From: Marinomonas spartinae
Lineage (GTDB): Bacteria; Pseudomonadota; Gammaproteobacteria; Pseudomonadales; Marinomonadaceae
NCBI RefSeq assembly: GCF_016461715.1
Contig: NZ_JAEMUI010000013.1
Span: forward strand, 78,678 to 142,677
Reading direction: 5' to 3'
Length of the DNA: 64,000 nucleotides
Positions 55,873 through 64,000 of the stretch are shown here, in pieces (positions within the stretch are counted from its first letter, which is position 1; the number at the start of each line of letters is the position of its first letter). Made by a program: the position numbers and the translations under genes. The notes below the pieces were generated by a model. It did no database searches. It was not told where the DNA came from and saw only the letters and a list, made by a program, of their open reading frames with translations.

Positions 55873-56769
55873 TTACTTAGGCTGCTGTTCTAGGTTAAAG
55901 GGTGAATCTGGCCCTAATAGCTCGTTTGTTAAAATGCTAGGGGATATGTTTAACTCAAAATGAAACAGTTTTGATTTGATGCCGCAACCATCAAAGACAA
56001 TCGCCCAGCCCTTTTTCGAACCATCAGTAGCGTCTTCTTTTGGCATTCGCCAGCATACCCCTTTAATATTGACATATCGTGTGCCGTCGGCGTCTTCTGT
56101 GATGGGATAGTTTGTGTTGTCGCTTTTATCTACACCTTTTAAATATTCTTGTTGAGCGGCTTTTGATTCCGCTATTTTTTGTCGTAGTTCTTTTGAAAAG
56201 ATTTTACTGGTCGCTTGTATATCTGCATCGGGTGATAATGATATTTTGGAGATGTCCAGCAACTCAGGTTTGTCGATGAGGTTTTCTGTTTGTTGGCTTG
56301 TTAATAAGTGAGTATCTAAGCCATGGCGATTACCTGCGGGTACGGAAAGGCCATTACGCTTTACTGTACCAAACTGGCTATCCTGCTTATTCTTCTTCTG
56401 GATGCTATCAGAGGGGGAAGTACTTTGGAAAAACTCCGCACCTTGTTTTGTTGTTGAGTCTGCTGCTTTTGCTGGATCTGTCCTTGGGGTGATATGACGT
56501 TCTGGATCCGTGGCGTTAGAAGATTGTTCAGATGTCTTTATGTCTAAAGCTGACGTTTGCTCTTGTTTATTGGTTGAGGTTTGTGCTTGCTCTTCTGGCT
56601 TGAGCAAAGACACCTCTAACGTTTTTTTTGACGTTAAAGCTGAAGGCTTCAATAAGTCCAACCAGTTTTGGTCTTTGCTTGCAAACAAAATAAGACCATG
56701 GATGGCGATGGCGCAGAATAAGGCTATCAGCCAAGATTTTTTGATGCTGCTGCTTCTGTGTATGGGCAT
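55873..56769 (-). CDS. Hypothetical TonB-N-terminus-like membrane-anchored protein
   Basis: 298 residues, family not recognised. One membrane helix near residues 12-30 (WLIALFCAIAIHGLILFAS) with a His, as in TonB N-termini. A long Ser/Thr/Gln-rich disordered stretch (about 60-150) is followed by a small C-terminal domain with two cysteines, GVCWRMPKE and VFDGCGIK, that could form a disulfide in the periplasm. It lacks the TonB C-terminal fold. It lies between argH and lptM. Confidence 0.75.
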   Translation of the reverse strand: MPIHRSSSIKKSWLIALFCAIAIHGLILFASKDQNWLDLLKPSALTSKKTLEVSLLKPEEQAQTSTNKQEQTSALDIKTSEQSSNATDPERHITPRTDPAKAADSTTKQGAEFFQSTSPSDSIQKKNKQDSQFGTVKRNGLSVPAGNRHGLDTHLLTSQQTENLIDKPELLDISKISLSPDADIQATSKIFSKELRQKIAESKAAQQEYLKGVDKSDNTNYPITEDADGTRYVNIKGVCWRMPKEDATDGSKKGWAIVFDGCGIKSKLFHFELNISPSILTNELLGPDSPFNLEQQPK

Positions 56770-56973
56770 ATGGTTGTTTGAAAGCTGGAAATAAGCTTCT
56801 CTATCTAGTCCTTGTTGCTGTATCTCTATAGCTGGGTGTCAATATAGCAGATTCAAGTCCATAAGTTATTTGTCATCTTCGTAAAGAATATTGTTTTAAA
56901 TGTATGCTTAGGGTTGGGAAACGAGATGGCTACCAGTATACTGTTGAAATCAAAAACTAAAGAGATAAAGACG

Positions 56974-57096
56974 ATGTTTAAATGGTTTTCTGTGCTTATC
57001 TTAGCTGTGTTTCTCAGTGCTTGTGGTAATAAAGGCCCCCTTTATCTACCAACTAGTGGGACAGCGACCCAGCAAGAATCGTCTTCGACTAATTGA
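56974..57096 (+). CDS. lptM: LptM (YifL) small lipoprotein
   Basis: A 40-residue lipoprotein starting at the ATG at 56974. Signal peptide MFKWFSVLILAVFLSAC ends in the lipobox LSAC, then GNKGPLYLP, the LptM signature. In E. coli LptM aids LptD disulfide maturation in the LPS translocon. It is 10 bp before lysA, the conserved lptM-lysA/dapF neighbourhood. Confidence 0.88.
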   Translation: MFKWFSVLILAVFLSACGNKGPLYLPTSGTATQQESSSTN

Positions 57097-57106
57097 GGAT
57101 TCCCCT

Positions 57107-58360
57107 TTGGACTTTTTTAATTATAACAATGGCCTATTGCAAGCAGAGAATGTTGCATTAACGCAAATTGCAGAACAATTTGGCACCCCTTGCTACGTGT
57201 ATTCCCGTGCAACCTTTGAGCGGCACTATAACGCCTACGCTGAAGCTTTTGCTTCACATCCTACGTTGATCTGCTATGCAGTAAAAGCCTGTTCGAATAT
57301 TGCTATTTTGAATGTGTTGGCTCGCCTTGGTTCTGGATTTGATATCGTCTCGATTGGTGAATTAGAGCGAGTCTTGAAGGCGGGAGGTGACCCCTCTAAA
57401 GTCATGTTTTCGGGTTTAGGTAAGCAAGCCCATGAGATGAAGCGGGCTTTAGAGGTTGGTATCCACTGTTTTAATGTGGAGTCCGAAGCAGAGCTTTACC
57501 GCCTTAATGATGTGGCTGGTGAAATGGGCAAAGTGGCTCCGGTTTCGTTGCGTGTAAACCCCGATGTGGACGCGAAAACCCACCCGTATATTTCTACGGG
57601 CCTAAAAGAAAACAAGTTTGGTATCGATATTCAAGATGCCGTACGCATTTATAAAATTGCCCATAAGCTACCCAATTTGAATGTAATGGGTGTGGATTGC
57701 CACATCGGTTCACAGTTAACAGAACTGACACCTTTCTTGGACACATTTGACCGTCTGATTGGACTGGTGGACGAGTTGGCGGAAGCGGGTATCACTATTA
57801 AACATTTGGATCTAGGTGGTGGCCTGGGTGTTCGTTATCGCGATGAAGTGCCGCCTGAGCCTGCGGAATACGCGAAGCTGATTCTTGAAAAAGTGAAAGA
57901 TAGACCTGTCACGCTTGCTTTTGAACCAGGTCGCTCTATTGCGGCTAATGCTGGTATTTTATTGACTAAAGTCGAATTTCTTAAGTGTACACCTCATAAG
58001 AACTTTGCAGTGATTGATGGTGCAATGAATGATTTGATTCGCCCCTCTCTCTACGGTGCGTGGATGAATATTGTTCCCGTTTCTCTGGCACCGACTCCAG
58101 AGGGTGTACGTACTTATGACTTGGTTGGTCCTGTGTGTGAAACCGGAGACTTTCTAGGTAAAGATCGAGAGTTGGACATTCAAGCAGGTGATTTACTGGC
58201 TGTGCGTTCTGCTGGTGCCTATGGATTTACTATGTCATCGAATTACAACAGCCGCAGCCGTGCCGCAGAAGTGATGGTGGATGGGGACAACGCTCACTTG
58301 ATTCGTGTTCGAGAAACAATAGAGCATCAATTGGCCGGCGAGCAAGTATTGCCCGACTAA
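57107..58360 (+). CDS. lysA: Diaminopimelate decarboxylase
   Basis: PLP enzyme that makes L-lysine from meso-DAP. The start is TTG at 57107 with GAGGA at 57094-57098; a frame open further upstream overlaps lptM and is not family-like. 417 residues. The PLP Lys60 is in CYAVKACSN. The glycine loop [29 protein letters not shown] and the catalytic Cys in GPVCETGDF are present. Confidence 0.95.
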   Translation: MDFFNYNNGLLQAENVALTQIAEQFGTPCYVYSRATFERHYNAYAEAFASHPTLICYAVKACSNIAILNVLARLGSGFDIVSIGELERVLKAGGDPSKVMFSGLGKQAHEMKRALEVGIHCFNVESEAELYRLNDVAGEMGKVAPVSLRVNPDVDAKTHPYISTGLKENKFGIDIQDAVRIYKIAHKLPNLNVMGVDCHIGSQLTELTPFLDTFDRLIGLVDELAEAGITIKHLDLGGGLGVRYRDEVPPEPAEYAKLILEKVKDRPVTLAFEPGRSIAANAGILLTKVEFLKCTPHKNFAVIDGAMNDLIRPSLYGAWMNIVPVSLAPTPEGVRTYDLVGPVCETGDFLGKDRELDIQAGDLLAVRSAGAYGFTMSSNYNSRSRAAEVMVDGDNAHLIRVRETIEHQLAGEQVLPD

Positions 58361-58370
58361 GGAGTACGCT

Positions 58371-59201
58371 GTGTTGTTAAAATTTACCAAGATGCATGGG
58401 CTTGGAAATGACTTTGTTGTGGTGGATGCAGTTTCCAGAAAAGTATTTTTTAATAAGCAACAAATTCAGCGTTTAGGTGATCGTAACCGAGGGATTGGTT
58501 TTGATCAGCTATTGATCGTTGAGCCACCTACTCATCCTGATATGGATTTCCGTTATCGTATCTTTAATGCGGATGGATCTGAGGTTGAGCATTGTGGTAA
58601 CGGTGCTCGTTGCTTTGCCAAGTTTGTTTTGGACCGCGAGCTGACGAACAAGCGCATTATCAATGTGGAAACCAAGCGAGGCCATATTCAGCTACGTGTA
58701 GAGGAGGCAGGCTTGGTGACGGTTGATATGGGAGCGCCAAGTTTTGACCCTAAAGATTTGCCTTTCACTGCTGAAAAGCAACTAGGTTTATATACGATTG
58801 AGGCGAGGGGCGAGTTCCATCAAATAACGCCAGTGTCCGTCGGTAATCCGCATGCCGTTTTAAGAGTGGATGCTTTATCTGATGAGTTGGTATCGACAGT
58901 TGGGCCGATATTAGAGTCTCATGAGCGCTTTGAAAATCGGGTTAATGTTGGCTTTATGCAAGTCATTAACTCTGAAGAGATTGCTTTACGAGTCTATGAA
59001 CGTGGTGCTGGTGAGACTCAGGCCTGTGGAACGGGGGCTTGTGCAGCGGTTGTGGCTGGAATCAAACAAGGCTGGTTGGCTCCAAGAGTCACGGCGCATT
59101 TGCGCGGTGGTGATTTACACATCGAATGGCAAGGCGAGGGCTGTCCTATTTTAATGACAGGCCCTGCTGAGAAAGTGTTTGAAGGGCAAATTTATCTATA
59201 G
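58371..59201 (+). CDS. dapF: Diaminopimelate epimerase
   Basis: Converts LL-DAP to meso-DAP. The start is GTG with AAGGAG six bases upstream. 276 residues. The two catalytic cysteines are Cys75 in [10 protein letters not shown] and Cys219 in [24 protein letters not shown] is the N-terminal signature. It lies ten bases after lysA. Confidence 0.96.
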   Translation: MLLKFTKMHGLGNDFVVVDAVSRKVFFNKQQIQRLGDRNRGIGFDQLLIVEPPTHPDMDFRYRIFNADGSEVEHCGNGARCFAKFVLDRELTNKRIINVETKRGHIQLRVEEAGLVTVDMGAPSFDPKDLPFTAEKQLGLYTIEARGEFHQITPVSVGNPHAVLRVDALSDELVSTVGPILESHERFENRVNVGFMQVINSEEIALRVYERGAGETQACGTGACAAVVAGIKQGWLAPRVTAHLRGGDLHIEWQGEGCPILMTGPAEKVFEGQIYL

Positions 59202-59208
59202 AGGAAAT

Positions 59209-59874
59209 ATGAAAGAAGAGGATGTCGTTCAGTACCTATCAAAGTCGCCGGATTTTTTTGTTAAAAATCCTGATCTATTGGAGAGTTTAACGCTTCCTCA
59301 TCCGGTGCGTGGTAATGTTATTTCATTACTTGAGTACCAAGTTTCATTGCTTAGAAAAACGACGGCGAGTTATCGCCAAGAGTTTGAACGCTTGGTTGAG
59401 GTGGCTCGGCAAAATGAAGCGATTATGCAAAAAACCCGTCGCCTTATTTTGGCTGGGGTAGCCTGTTCCTCATTGGATGACTTGGTCATTGTGATTGATG
59501 ATATGGTGAGGGAGGAGTTCGATGCATCTCACCATGCTTTGTTATTATTCGATACTAACCGAGGATCGTCGATCCGATATTGTTCCGAAGAAGAGAGAAA
59601 TAAACACCTTAATGGTTTGCCTAGTTTAAAAAGAAGCTCTTGTGTGTTGTTAGACAAAACAGCAATACAGTTTTTATTTCCTGAAACCCATCGTCTTATC
59701 CTCTCGACGGCATTGGTTCCTATTCTTGGCTCCCAAGAAAATGAAAAGGACTGCATTGGTATATTGGTTTTGGGATCTCAGTCCCCCTATACGTTTTCTA
59801 AGGAAAAAGAGACACTCTTTTTGCAATATCTTACTGAGATGTTAAGTGGGATTTTTCAGAGGTTAATCGAATGA
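59209..59874 (+). CDS. DUF484 family protein
   Basis: 221 residues from the ATG at 59209. DUF484 is a GAF-like family normally placed between dapF and xerC; its function is unknown. VVQYLSKSPDFFVKNPDLLESLTLPHPVRGNVISLLEYQVSLLR is the typical N-terminal part, followed by a short coiled region and the GAF-like domain. xerC, the usual next gene, is absent. The stop overlaps the HAD gene start as ATGA. Confidence 0.88.
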   Translation: MKEEDVVQYLSKSPDFFVKNPDLLESLTLPHPVRGNVISLLEYQVSLLRKTTASYRQEFERLVEVARQNEAIMQKTRRLILAGVACSSLDDLVIVIDDMVREEFDASHHALLLFDTNRGSSIRYCSEEERNKHLNGLPSLKRSSCVLLDKTAIQFLFPETHRLILSTALVPILGSQENEKDCIGILVLGSQSPYTFSKEKETLFLQYLTEMLSGIFQRLIE

Positions 59875-60584
59875 AAAAGTTAGTGGCCTTTGATTTAGAC
59901 AATACTTTATGGGATGTTGATCCTGTGATTGTGCGTGCTGAATACGCTATGGAGTCTTGGTTTAATGAGCGATTTCCTGGCTTTATGTCGCTTTTTACGG
60001 CCTCGAATCGTTTGGACATTCGTAATGCTCTAATCGCACAAACACCTTCTCTAGGGCTTAATGTCACATTATTACGCTATGAAACCTATAAGCAAGCACT
60101 TAAACAATTTGGATTGTCGAGCGAAGAGTCTGCCATCGTTGCAGAGTCGGCGATGATGGTTTTTTCTGAGTGGCGACAAAAAGTCGATCTATACCCGCAT
60201 GTAAAAAATGTTTTAGAAGTACTTCGCCAGGATTATCAATTAGTTGCTATTAGTAACGGAAATGCGGATGTATATCATCCTTATATTGGATTGGCATCGT
60301 ATTTTGATTTTGCGATCCGAGCGGATCAAATAGGTGCGGCTAAGCCTGACCCAATACTTTTTGAAATAGCCTTGAAAAAAGCAGAAGTTGACTATACTCA
60401 GATGGTTCATATTGGCGATCATCCTGTTGATGATGTTTCTGGGGCAGCAGCGGCAGGAGTAAAAGCGATTTGGTTTAATCGCCATGGTGCTCGGCGCTGG
60501 GATGAATCCTGGGGCGTGCGAGCAGATGCAGAAGTTCATTCGTTGCTTGAATTACCGGATGTGATTAGGTCTTTATTACAATAG
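59871..60584 (+). CDS. HAD-superfamily hydrolase (YigB-like FMN phosphatase)
   Basis: 237 residues. HAD motif I FDLDNTLWD has nucleophile Asp8 and acid/base Asp10. Motif II is VAISNGNADVY. The motif III Lys (AAKPDPILFEIALKKA) and motif IV HIGDHPVDDVSGAAAAG complete the site. In E. coli the equivalent YigB dephosphorylates FMN and follows xerC. Confidence 0.87.
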   Translation: MKKLVAFDLDNTLWDVDPVIVRAEYAMESWFNERFPGFMSLFTASNRLDIRNALIAQTPSLGLNVTLLRYETYKQALKQFGLSSEESAIVAESAMMVFSEWRQKVDLYPHVKNVLEVLRQDYQLVAISNGNADVYHPYIGLASYFDFAIRADQIGAAKPDPILFEIALKKAEVDYTQMVHIGDHPVDDVSGAAAAGVKAIWFNRHGARRWDESWGVRADAEVHSLLELPDVIRSLLQ

Positions 60585-60685
60585 TGCTTTTCTATTGTCT
60601 TATTAGAAGTAACTCATGTTTACGCTAGGTGTTTAGTGTTATACTAAGCTCATTCATTAGTTAAAACTGATTTTAAGGAATTACC

Positions 60686-61012
60686 ATGGGTGACAATACT
60701 ATCCAAATTACAGACGCTCAGTTCGAAGAAGAAGTGCTGAAGTCTGACCTGCCTGTCGTTGTTGATTTTTGGGCTCCTTGGTGTGGACCTTGCAAAATGA
60801 TCGCGCCAGTCCTTGAAGACATTGCTGCGGAATACGAAGGCAAACTAAAAGTTGTTAAGTTGAACGTCGATGAGAATACAGAAACGGCACCTAAATACAA
60901 TGTTCGTGGTATCCCAACTTTGCTAGTTGTTAAAGGCGGTGAAGTGGTTGGTACGAAAGTGGGTGCAGTCTCTAAAACACAACTTACAGACTTTATCAAC
61001 GGTGCTATCTAA
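60686..61012 (+). CDS. trxA: Thioredoxin 1
   Basis: 108-residue disulfide reductase. Active site WCGPC with Cys33 and Cys36. [21 protein letters not shown] and the cis-Pro segment [12 protein letters not shown] are diagnostic. It has its own promoter region and terminator. Confidence 0.97.
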   Translation: MGDNTIQITDAQFEEEVLKSDLPVVVDFWAPWCGPCKMIAPVLEDIAAEYEGKLKVVKLNVDENTETAPKYNVRGIPTLLVVKGGEVVGTKVGAVSKTQLTDFINGAI

Positions 61013-61046
61013 TCTGAAGTGATGGATTGGATAACATTTTGAATAT

Positions 61047-61077
61047 AAAAAAGCAGTCATCTATGGCTGCTTTTTTT
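61047..61077. terminator. Terminator after trxA
   Basis: AAAAAAGCAG...CTGCTTTTTT with additional CAT/ATG pairing inside. It lies between the convergent trxA and M23 peptidase genes. Confidence 0.85.
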
Positions 61078-61097
61078 GTTTGGCTTGTCCTGTTCTT

Positions 61098-62459
61098 TTA
61101 ATCCTCTAGTAAAGCTAATTGCTCAGAAAAAGCTGGGGAATGAGAACTTGCTAATGTAGCGACCATCTTCTGAGCATAAGGTAGGTAGCGTTTCAAATCT
61201 GATTTTGGCATTGGGTCATCATTGGGAAGTTTTACTGTTACTGGATTTTTGTGGACACCATTGATGCGAAACTCGTAGTGAAGGTGAGGTCCCGTTGCCC
61301 AGCCTGTCTGTCCAACATAAGCAATGATATTACCTTGCTTAGTATATTTTCCGCGTTTTATGTTTCTTGCGAAGCCCTTCAAATGGGCATAAAGCGTTTG
61401 GTAACCTTTTCCATGATCAATAATGACGACGTTTCCATAGCCTCGTTGTTTTCCTGCAAACGCAATACGTCCATCTCCCGCTGCTTTGACTGGCGTACCG
61501 CTCGAAGCTGCATAGTCCACGCCACGATGAGGGCGACTGGTTTTAAAAATAGGATGGAGTCTATTCGGATTAAAAACAGATGATATTCGAGTAAAATCGA
61601 CAGGGGTCCTTAAAAAGGCTTTTCGCATGGCCAAACCGTCAGGGGTATAGTAGTGGACTCCCTTTTTAGATTGATAGCGAATGGCCTGATAAACGCGTCC
61701 ATTGTTGATAAACTGTGCGGCCAAAATGTTACCATGACCAATGCGCTGACCATCCAATAACTTGTCTTCATAGAGAATGCTAAAGCGGTCTCCTTTGCGA
61801 AGATCCAATGCAAAGTCAATGTCCCAACCAAAAATGTTCGCCATATTAATAAGTAAGGACTCGTCGATATCTGCCAGCATACCATCAACAAATAAAGAGT
61901 CGTTAATAGTGGCTTCTTTATAAGTGTGAATAATATCTGGAGTTTTAGTTACTGTATGTCGATGAAAGGTGTCGTTGTCTCGTTCAAACTGTACACTCTC
62001 CAATTGATTTTGAATGAGAGTGAGTTGGCGAAGCTGTCCTGATTTTGGGTCTATTTGGAAGGTGAGTTGCTGGCCTGGACGCATTCTCATCAAGTCCCCA
62101 TCTTTTTTATCCGCTAGAGAGACTTTATAGATATCCTGAGCAGAGATTTTGTATTTCGAGAGTAAGGTAGAAAGCGAATCTCCACTTGCGATTTTAACTT
62201 TATGTAGGGATGGACTGATCGTAGTGGTTGTGCTGTTTAGAGAATTGACGTCTGTTTCATAGGATAGACTGTTTTTAGCTTGTTTATTGGCTGTCTGAGA
62301 AGAGGTGTCCGAGGGCGAAAGGGGCTGTGGTTTCGCTTCGATGGAAAGTGTTTGGTTGCTTTGCTTTTTCTTTTCTGGAAAGGCGACCAGCAGTATGATG
62401 ATCATTGTGCTTATAACCGCAATCAGAAAAATATGTTTCGATGGTAGTATATTGGCCAA
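61098..62459 (-). CDS. Murein DD-endopeptidase, M23 family with LysM-like domain (MepM-like)
   Basis: 453 residues. It probably cleaves peptidoglycan cross-links in the periplasm. An N-terminal membrane anchor (about 8-27) is followed by a Ser/Thr-rich linker, a LysM-like/OapA segment with SGDSLSTLLSKYKISAQDIYKVS, and the M23 domain. The zinc ligands are His311 and Asp315 in HRGVDYAASSGTPV, with HLHYEFR as the second motif. The start appears to be TTG at 62459. It is divergent from tyrS. Confidence 0.9.
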   Translation of the reverse strand: MANILPSKHIFLIAVISTMIIILLVAFPEKKKQSNQTLSIEAKPQPLSPSDTSSQTANKQAKNSLSYETDVNSLNSTTTTISPSLHKVKIASGDSLSTLLSKYKISAQDIYKVSLADKKDGDLMRMRPGQQLTFQIDPKSGQLRQLTLIQNQLESVQFERDNDTFHRHTVTKTPDIIHTYKEATINDSLFVDGMLADIDESLLINMANIFGWDIDFALDLRKGDRFSILYEDKLLDGQRIGHGNILAAQFINNGRVYQAIRYQSKKGVHYYTPDGLAMRKAFLRTPVDFTRISSVFNPNRLHPIFKTSRPHRGVDYAASSGTPVKAAGDGRIAFAGKQRGYGNVVIIDHGKGYQTLYAHLKGFARNIKRGKYTKQGNIIAYVGQTGWATGPHLHYEFRINGVHKNPVTVKLPNDDPMPKSDLKRYLPYAQKMVATLASSHSPAFSEQLALLED

Positions 62460-62561
62460 AATGAATATCCAAAAATCTTTATTAAACCCTTATAATCCTA
62501 CCAATATTACTTTTATAATTGAAAGCTTTATCAAAATTAACTTTAGGAAATGGATCTAAAA

Positions 62562-63866
62562 ATGACAGTAAGCAGTAATGATCTTTTAACAGACTTGCAA
62601 GCTCGTGGGCTGATCGCCCAAATGACAGCCGAAGAAGAGCTGAAATCTCATATAGCTGGTGGAAGTCGTACGCTTTATTGTGGTTTTGATCCAACGGCTG
62701 ATAGCTTGCATCTTGGTCATCTTGTTCCTTTGTTGGTGCTAAAGCGCTTTCAAGATGCTGGACATAATCCCATAGCGCTTGTCGGTGGGGCAACTGGTCT
62801 GATCGGCGACCCAAGTTTCAAAGCCGCAGAGCGTCAACTGAACACGGCGGATGTTGTGGCAAGTTGGGCTGAGAAAATTCGTAGCCAAGTGAGTCAGTTT
62901 ATCAAGTTTGATGGAGTGCCAAACCCTGCCCGTGTGGTGAACAATTTGGACTGGGCGGGGCAAATGAATGTATTGGATTTTTTGCGTGATATTGGTAAGC
63001 ACTTCTCCGTAAATGCCATGATCAACAAAGAATCTGTTCAGCAGCGCCTGAATCGTGAGGGCTCCGGTATTTCCTTTACTGAATTCTCTTACGCTTTGCT
63101 ACAGGGTATGGACTTTTCCGAGTTGAATCGTGCATACAATTGTACCATTCAAGTAGGTGGTAGTGATCAATGGGGGAACATCGTTGGAGGCATCGATTTA
63201 TCTCGTCGTCAAAACCAAACACAAGTATTTGGTATGACTGTACCGCTCGTAACAAAAGCAGACGGCACAAAATTTGGTAAAACTGAATCGGGTGCCATTT
63301 GGCTTGATCCAACTAAAACAAGTCAATACGCTTTCTACCAATTCTGGATGAATACAGCGGATGCAGACGTTTATAAATTCCTCAAGTTCTTTACCTTCTT
63401 AAGCCTTGAGGAAATCGATGCCATTGAAAAAACAGACCAAGAAAGTGCGGGTAAACCGCAAGCACAAGCAGTTTTAGCGCGTGAAGCGACTCGCCTTGTA
63501 CATGGTGAAGAGGGGTTACAAGCGGCAGAGCGTATCACTCAAGCGCTGTTTAGTGGTGAAGCTGATCAACTAAGTGAACAAGATTTAGCGCAAATTCAGC
63601 TAGACGGTTTGCCAAGCAGCTCCTTAGTGGGTATTGATCTTGCGGAAACCCCGCTAACAACGCTGATGGCGGACGCTGGTTTGGCCGCAAGTGGTAAACA
63701 AGTAAAAGATGCCTTGCAACGCAACTCTGTGTTTGTAAATGGCGTGTCGAAAGGTATGGAAGATAATATGAGTGCGGCAGACATCTTTGCTGCTGATAAT
63801 GGCTACTACAATAAATACTTCCTTGTGAAATTGGGTAAGAAGAAGCATCACTTATTTGTTCTTTAA
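62562..63866 (+). CDS. tyrS: Tyrosyl-tRNA synthetase
   Basis: 434 residues from the ATG at 62562, with GGA seven bases upstream; an ATG at 62550 is too near the AGGA. The HIGH motif appears as HLGH (50-53), the KMSKS equivalent as KFGKT (237-241). TyrS type-1 segment [12 protein letters not shown] binds tyrosine. A C-terminal S4 domain (about 360-425) is present. It has its own terminator. Confidence 0.96.
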   Translation: MTVSSNDLLTDLQARGLIAQMTAEEELKSHIAGGSRTLYCGFDPTADSLHLGHLVPLLVLKRFQDAGHNPIALVGGATGLIGDPSFKAAERQLNTADVVASWAEKIRSQVSQFIKFDGVPNPARVVNNLDWAGQMNVLDFLRDIGKHFSVNAMINKESVQQRLNREGSGISFTEFSYALLQGMDFSELNRAYNCTIQVGGSDQWGNIVGGIDLSRRQNQTQVFGMTVPLVTKADGTKFGKTESGAIWLDPTKTSQYAFYQFWMNTADADVYKFLKFFTFLSLEEIDAIEKTDQESAGKPQAQAVLAREATRLVHGEEGLQAAERITQALFSGEADQLSEQDLAQIQLDGLPSSSLVGIDLAETPLTTLMADAGLAASGKQVKDALQRNSVFVNGVSKGMEDNMSAADIFAADNGYYNKYFLVKLGKKKHHLFVL

Positions 63867-63890
63867 TCTAACCTACCGGAAGATTGATAA

Positions 63891-63917
63891 AAAAAGGCGC
63901 TTGTGCGTCTTTTTTTG
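63891..63917 (+). terminator. Terminator after tyrS
   Basis: AAAAAGGCGC (63891-63900) pairs with GCGTCTTTTT (63905-63914, one G-U) around TTGT, then more T's. The remaining 80 bp of the window hold nothing recognisable. Confidence 0.8.
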
Positions 63918-64000
63918 TTTGATAAATAGCCAATTCTGGAGTTTTTTCTCTATCAAAAAGTCAGTTTGATGACAAAACACAATTAATTGCTAGAAAAGAT

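Noticed and set aside
63920..64000. Upstream promoter of an rRNA operon at the window end
   Set aside because: tyrS precedes rRNA genes in some relatives, but only 80 bp remain and no rRNA sequence or clear promoter is present.

Overview
The window reads as a chromosomal segment of a marine gammaproteobacterium of the Oceanospirillales type, most like Marinomonas. This rests on protein resemblance and gene order: hemC-hemD-hemX-hemY divergent from argH; prs-ispE-lolB-TPR lipoprotein divergent from hemA-prfA-prmC; lptM-lysA-dapF-DUF484; and rplY-pth-ychF. No marker gene settles the genus. Almost all of it is single-copy housekeeping DNA. I see no phage, integron, CRISPR array, insertion sequence or defence island.

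Layout. 1-9,000: 3' part of ligA, yheU, cysE, a small unknown gene, mnmC, a periplasmic cyclophilin, a SelW-like protein, yciI-yciB, then rnm, yciO and rluB. 9,100-12,800: a DUF1499 protein, an RstA/RstB-like two-component pair, and metR. 12,900-19,300: argF, the redox genes grxD and a 2-Cys peroxiredoxin, a YaeR-like VOC protein, three LysR-family or small accessory genes and a D-lactate dehydrogenase. 19,300-26,400: two cold-shock genes with long leaders, a DUF2058 protein, a general porin, an orphan cysteine-rich ORF, a stand-alone ChrR-type cupin, an FAH hydrolase, a DTW-domain protein and a GST-like protein. 26,400-32,750: bamD divergent from rluD-pgeF-clpB, then a TIGR04219-like outer-membrane barrel. 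32,874-33,296: five tRNAs, Gln and Met alternating. 33,400-43,600: ychF, pth, rplY, prs, ispE, lolB and a TPR lipoprotein on the minus strand, then hemA-prfA-prmC on the plus strand.

43,600-46,000 is the only stretch that looks rearranged. A UspA-like gene and an extra, unusual enolase sit at the tail of the hemA-prfA-prmC transcription unit. They face the 3' remnant of a thiQ gene, with which the enolase overlaps tail to tail. The thiQ remnant has an in-frame amber codon, a Gly in place of the catalytic Glu, and no Walker A motif.

46,000-64,000 returns to core genes: yaaA, a small protein and a BASS-like permease, an Aer-like PAS chemoreceptor, the hem cluster, argH, a TonB-N-terminus-like orphan, lptM-lysA-dapF-DUF484-HAD, trxA, an M23 peptidase and tyrS.

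Functional links. Heme/siroheme synthesis begins with hemA and continues with hemC and hemD. Arginine synthesis is represented by argF and argH, lysine and meso-DAP by dapF and lysA, and thiol-redox balance by grxD, the peroxiredoxin and trxA. Envelope building is represented by bamD, lolB, lptM and the M23 peptidase. Two expected neighbours are missing: scpA/scpB before rluB, and xerC between the DUF484 gene and the HAD phosphatase gene. I did not find a convincing novel multi-gene system. The usp-eno-thiQ remnant block is the best candidate for a second look.
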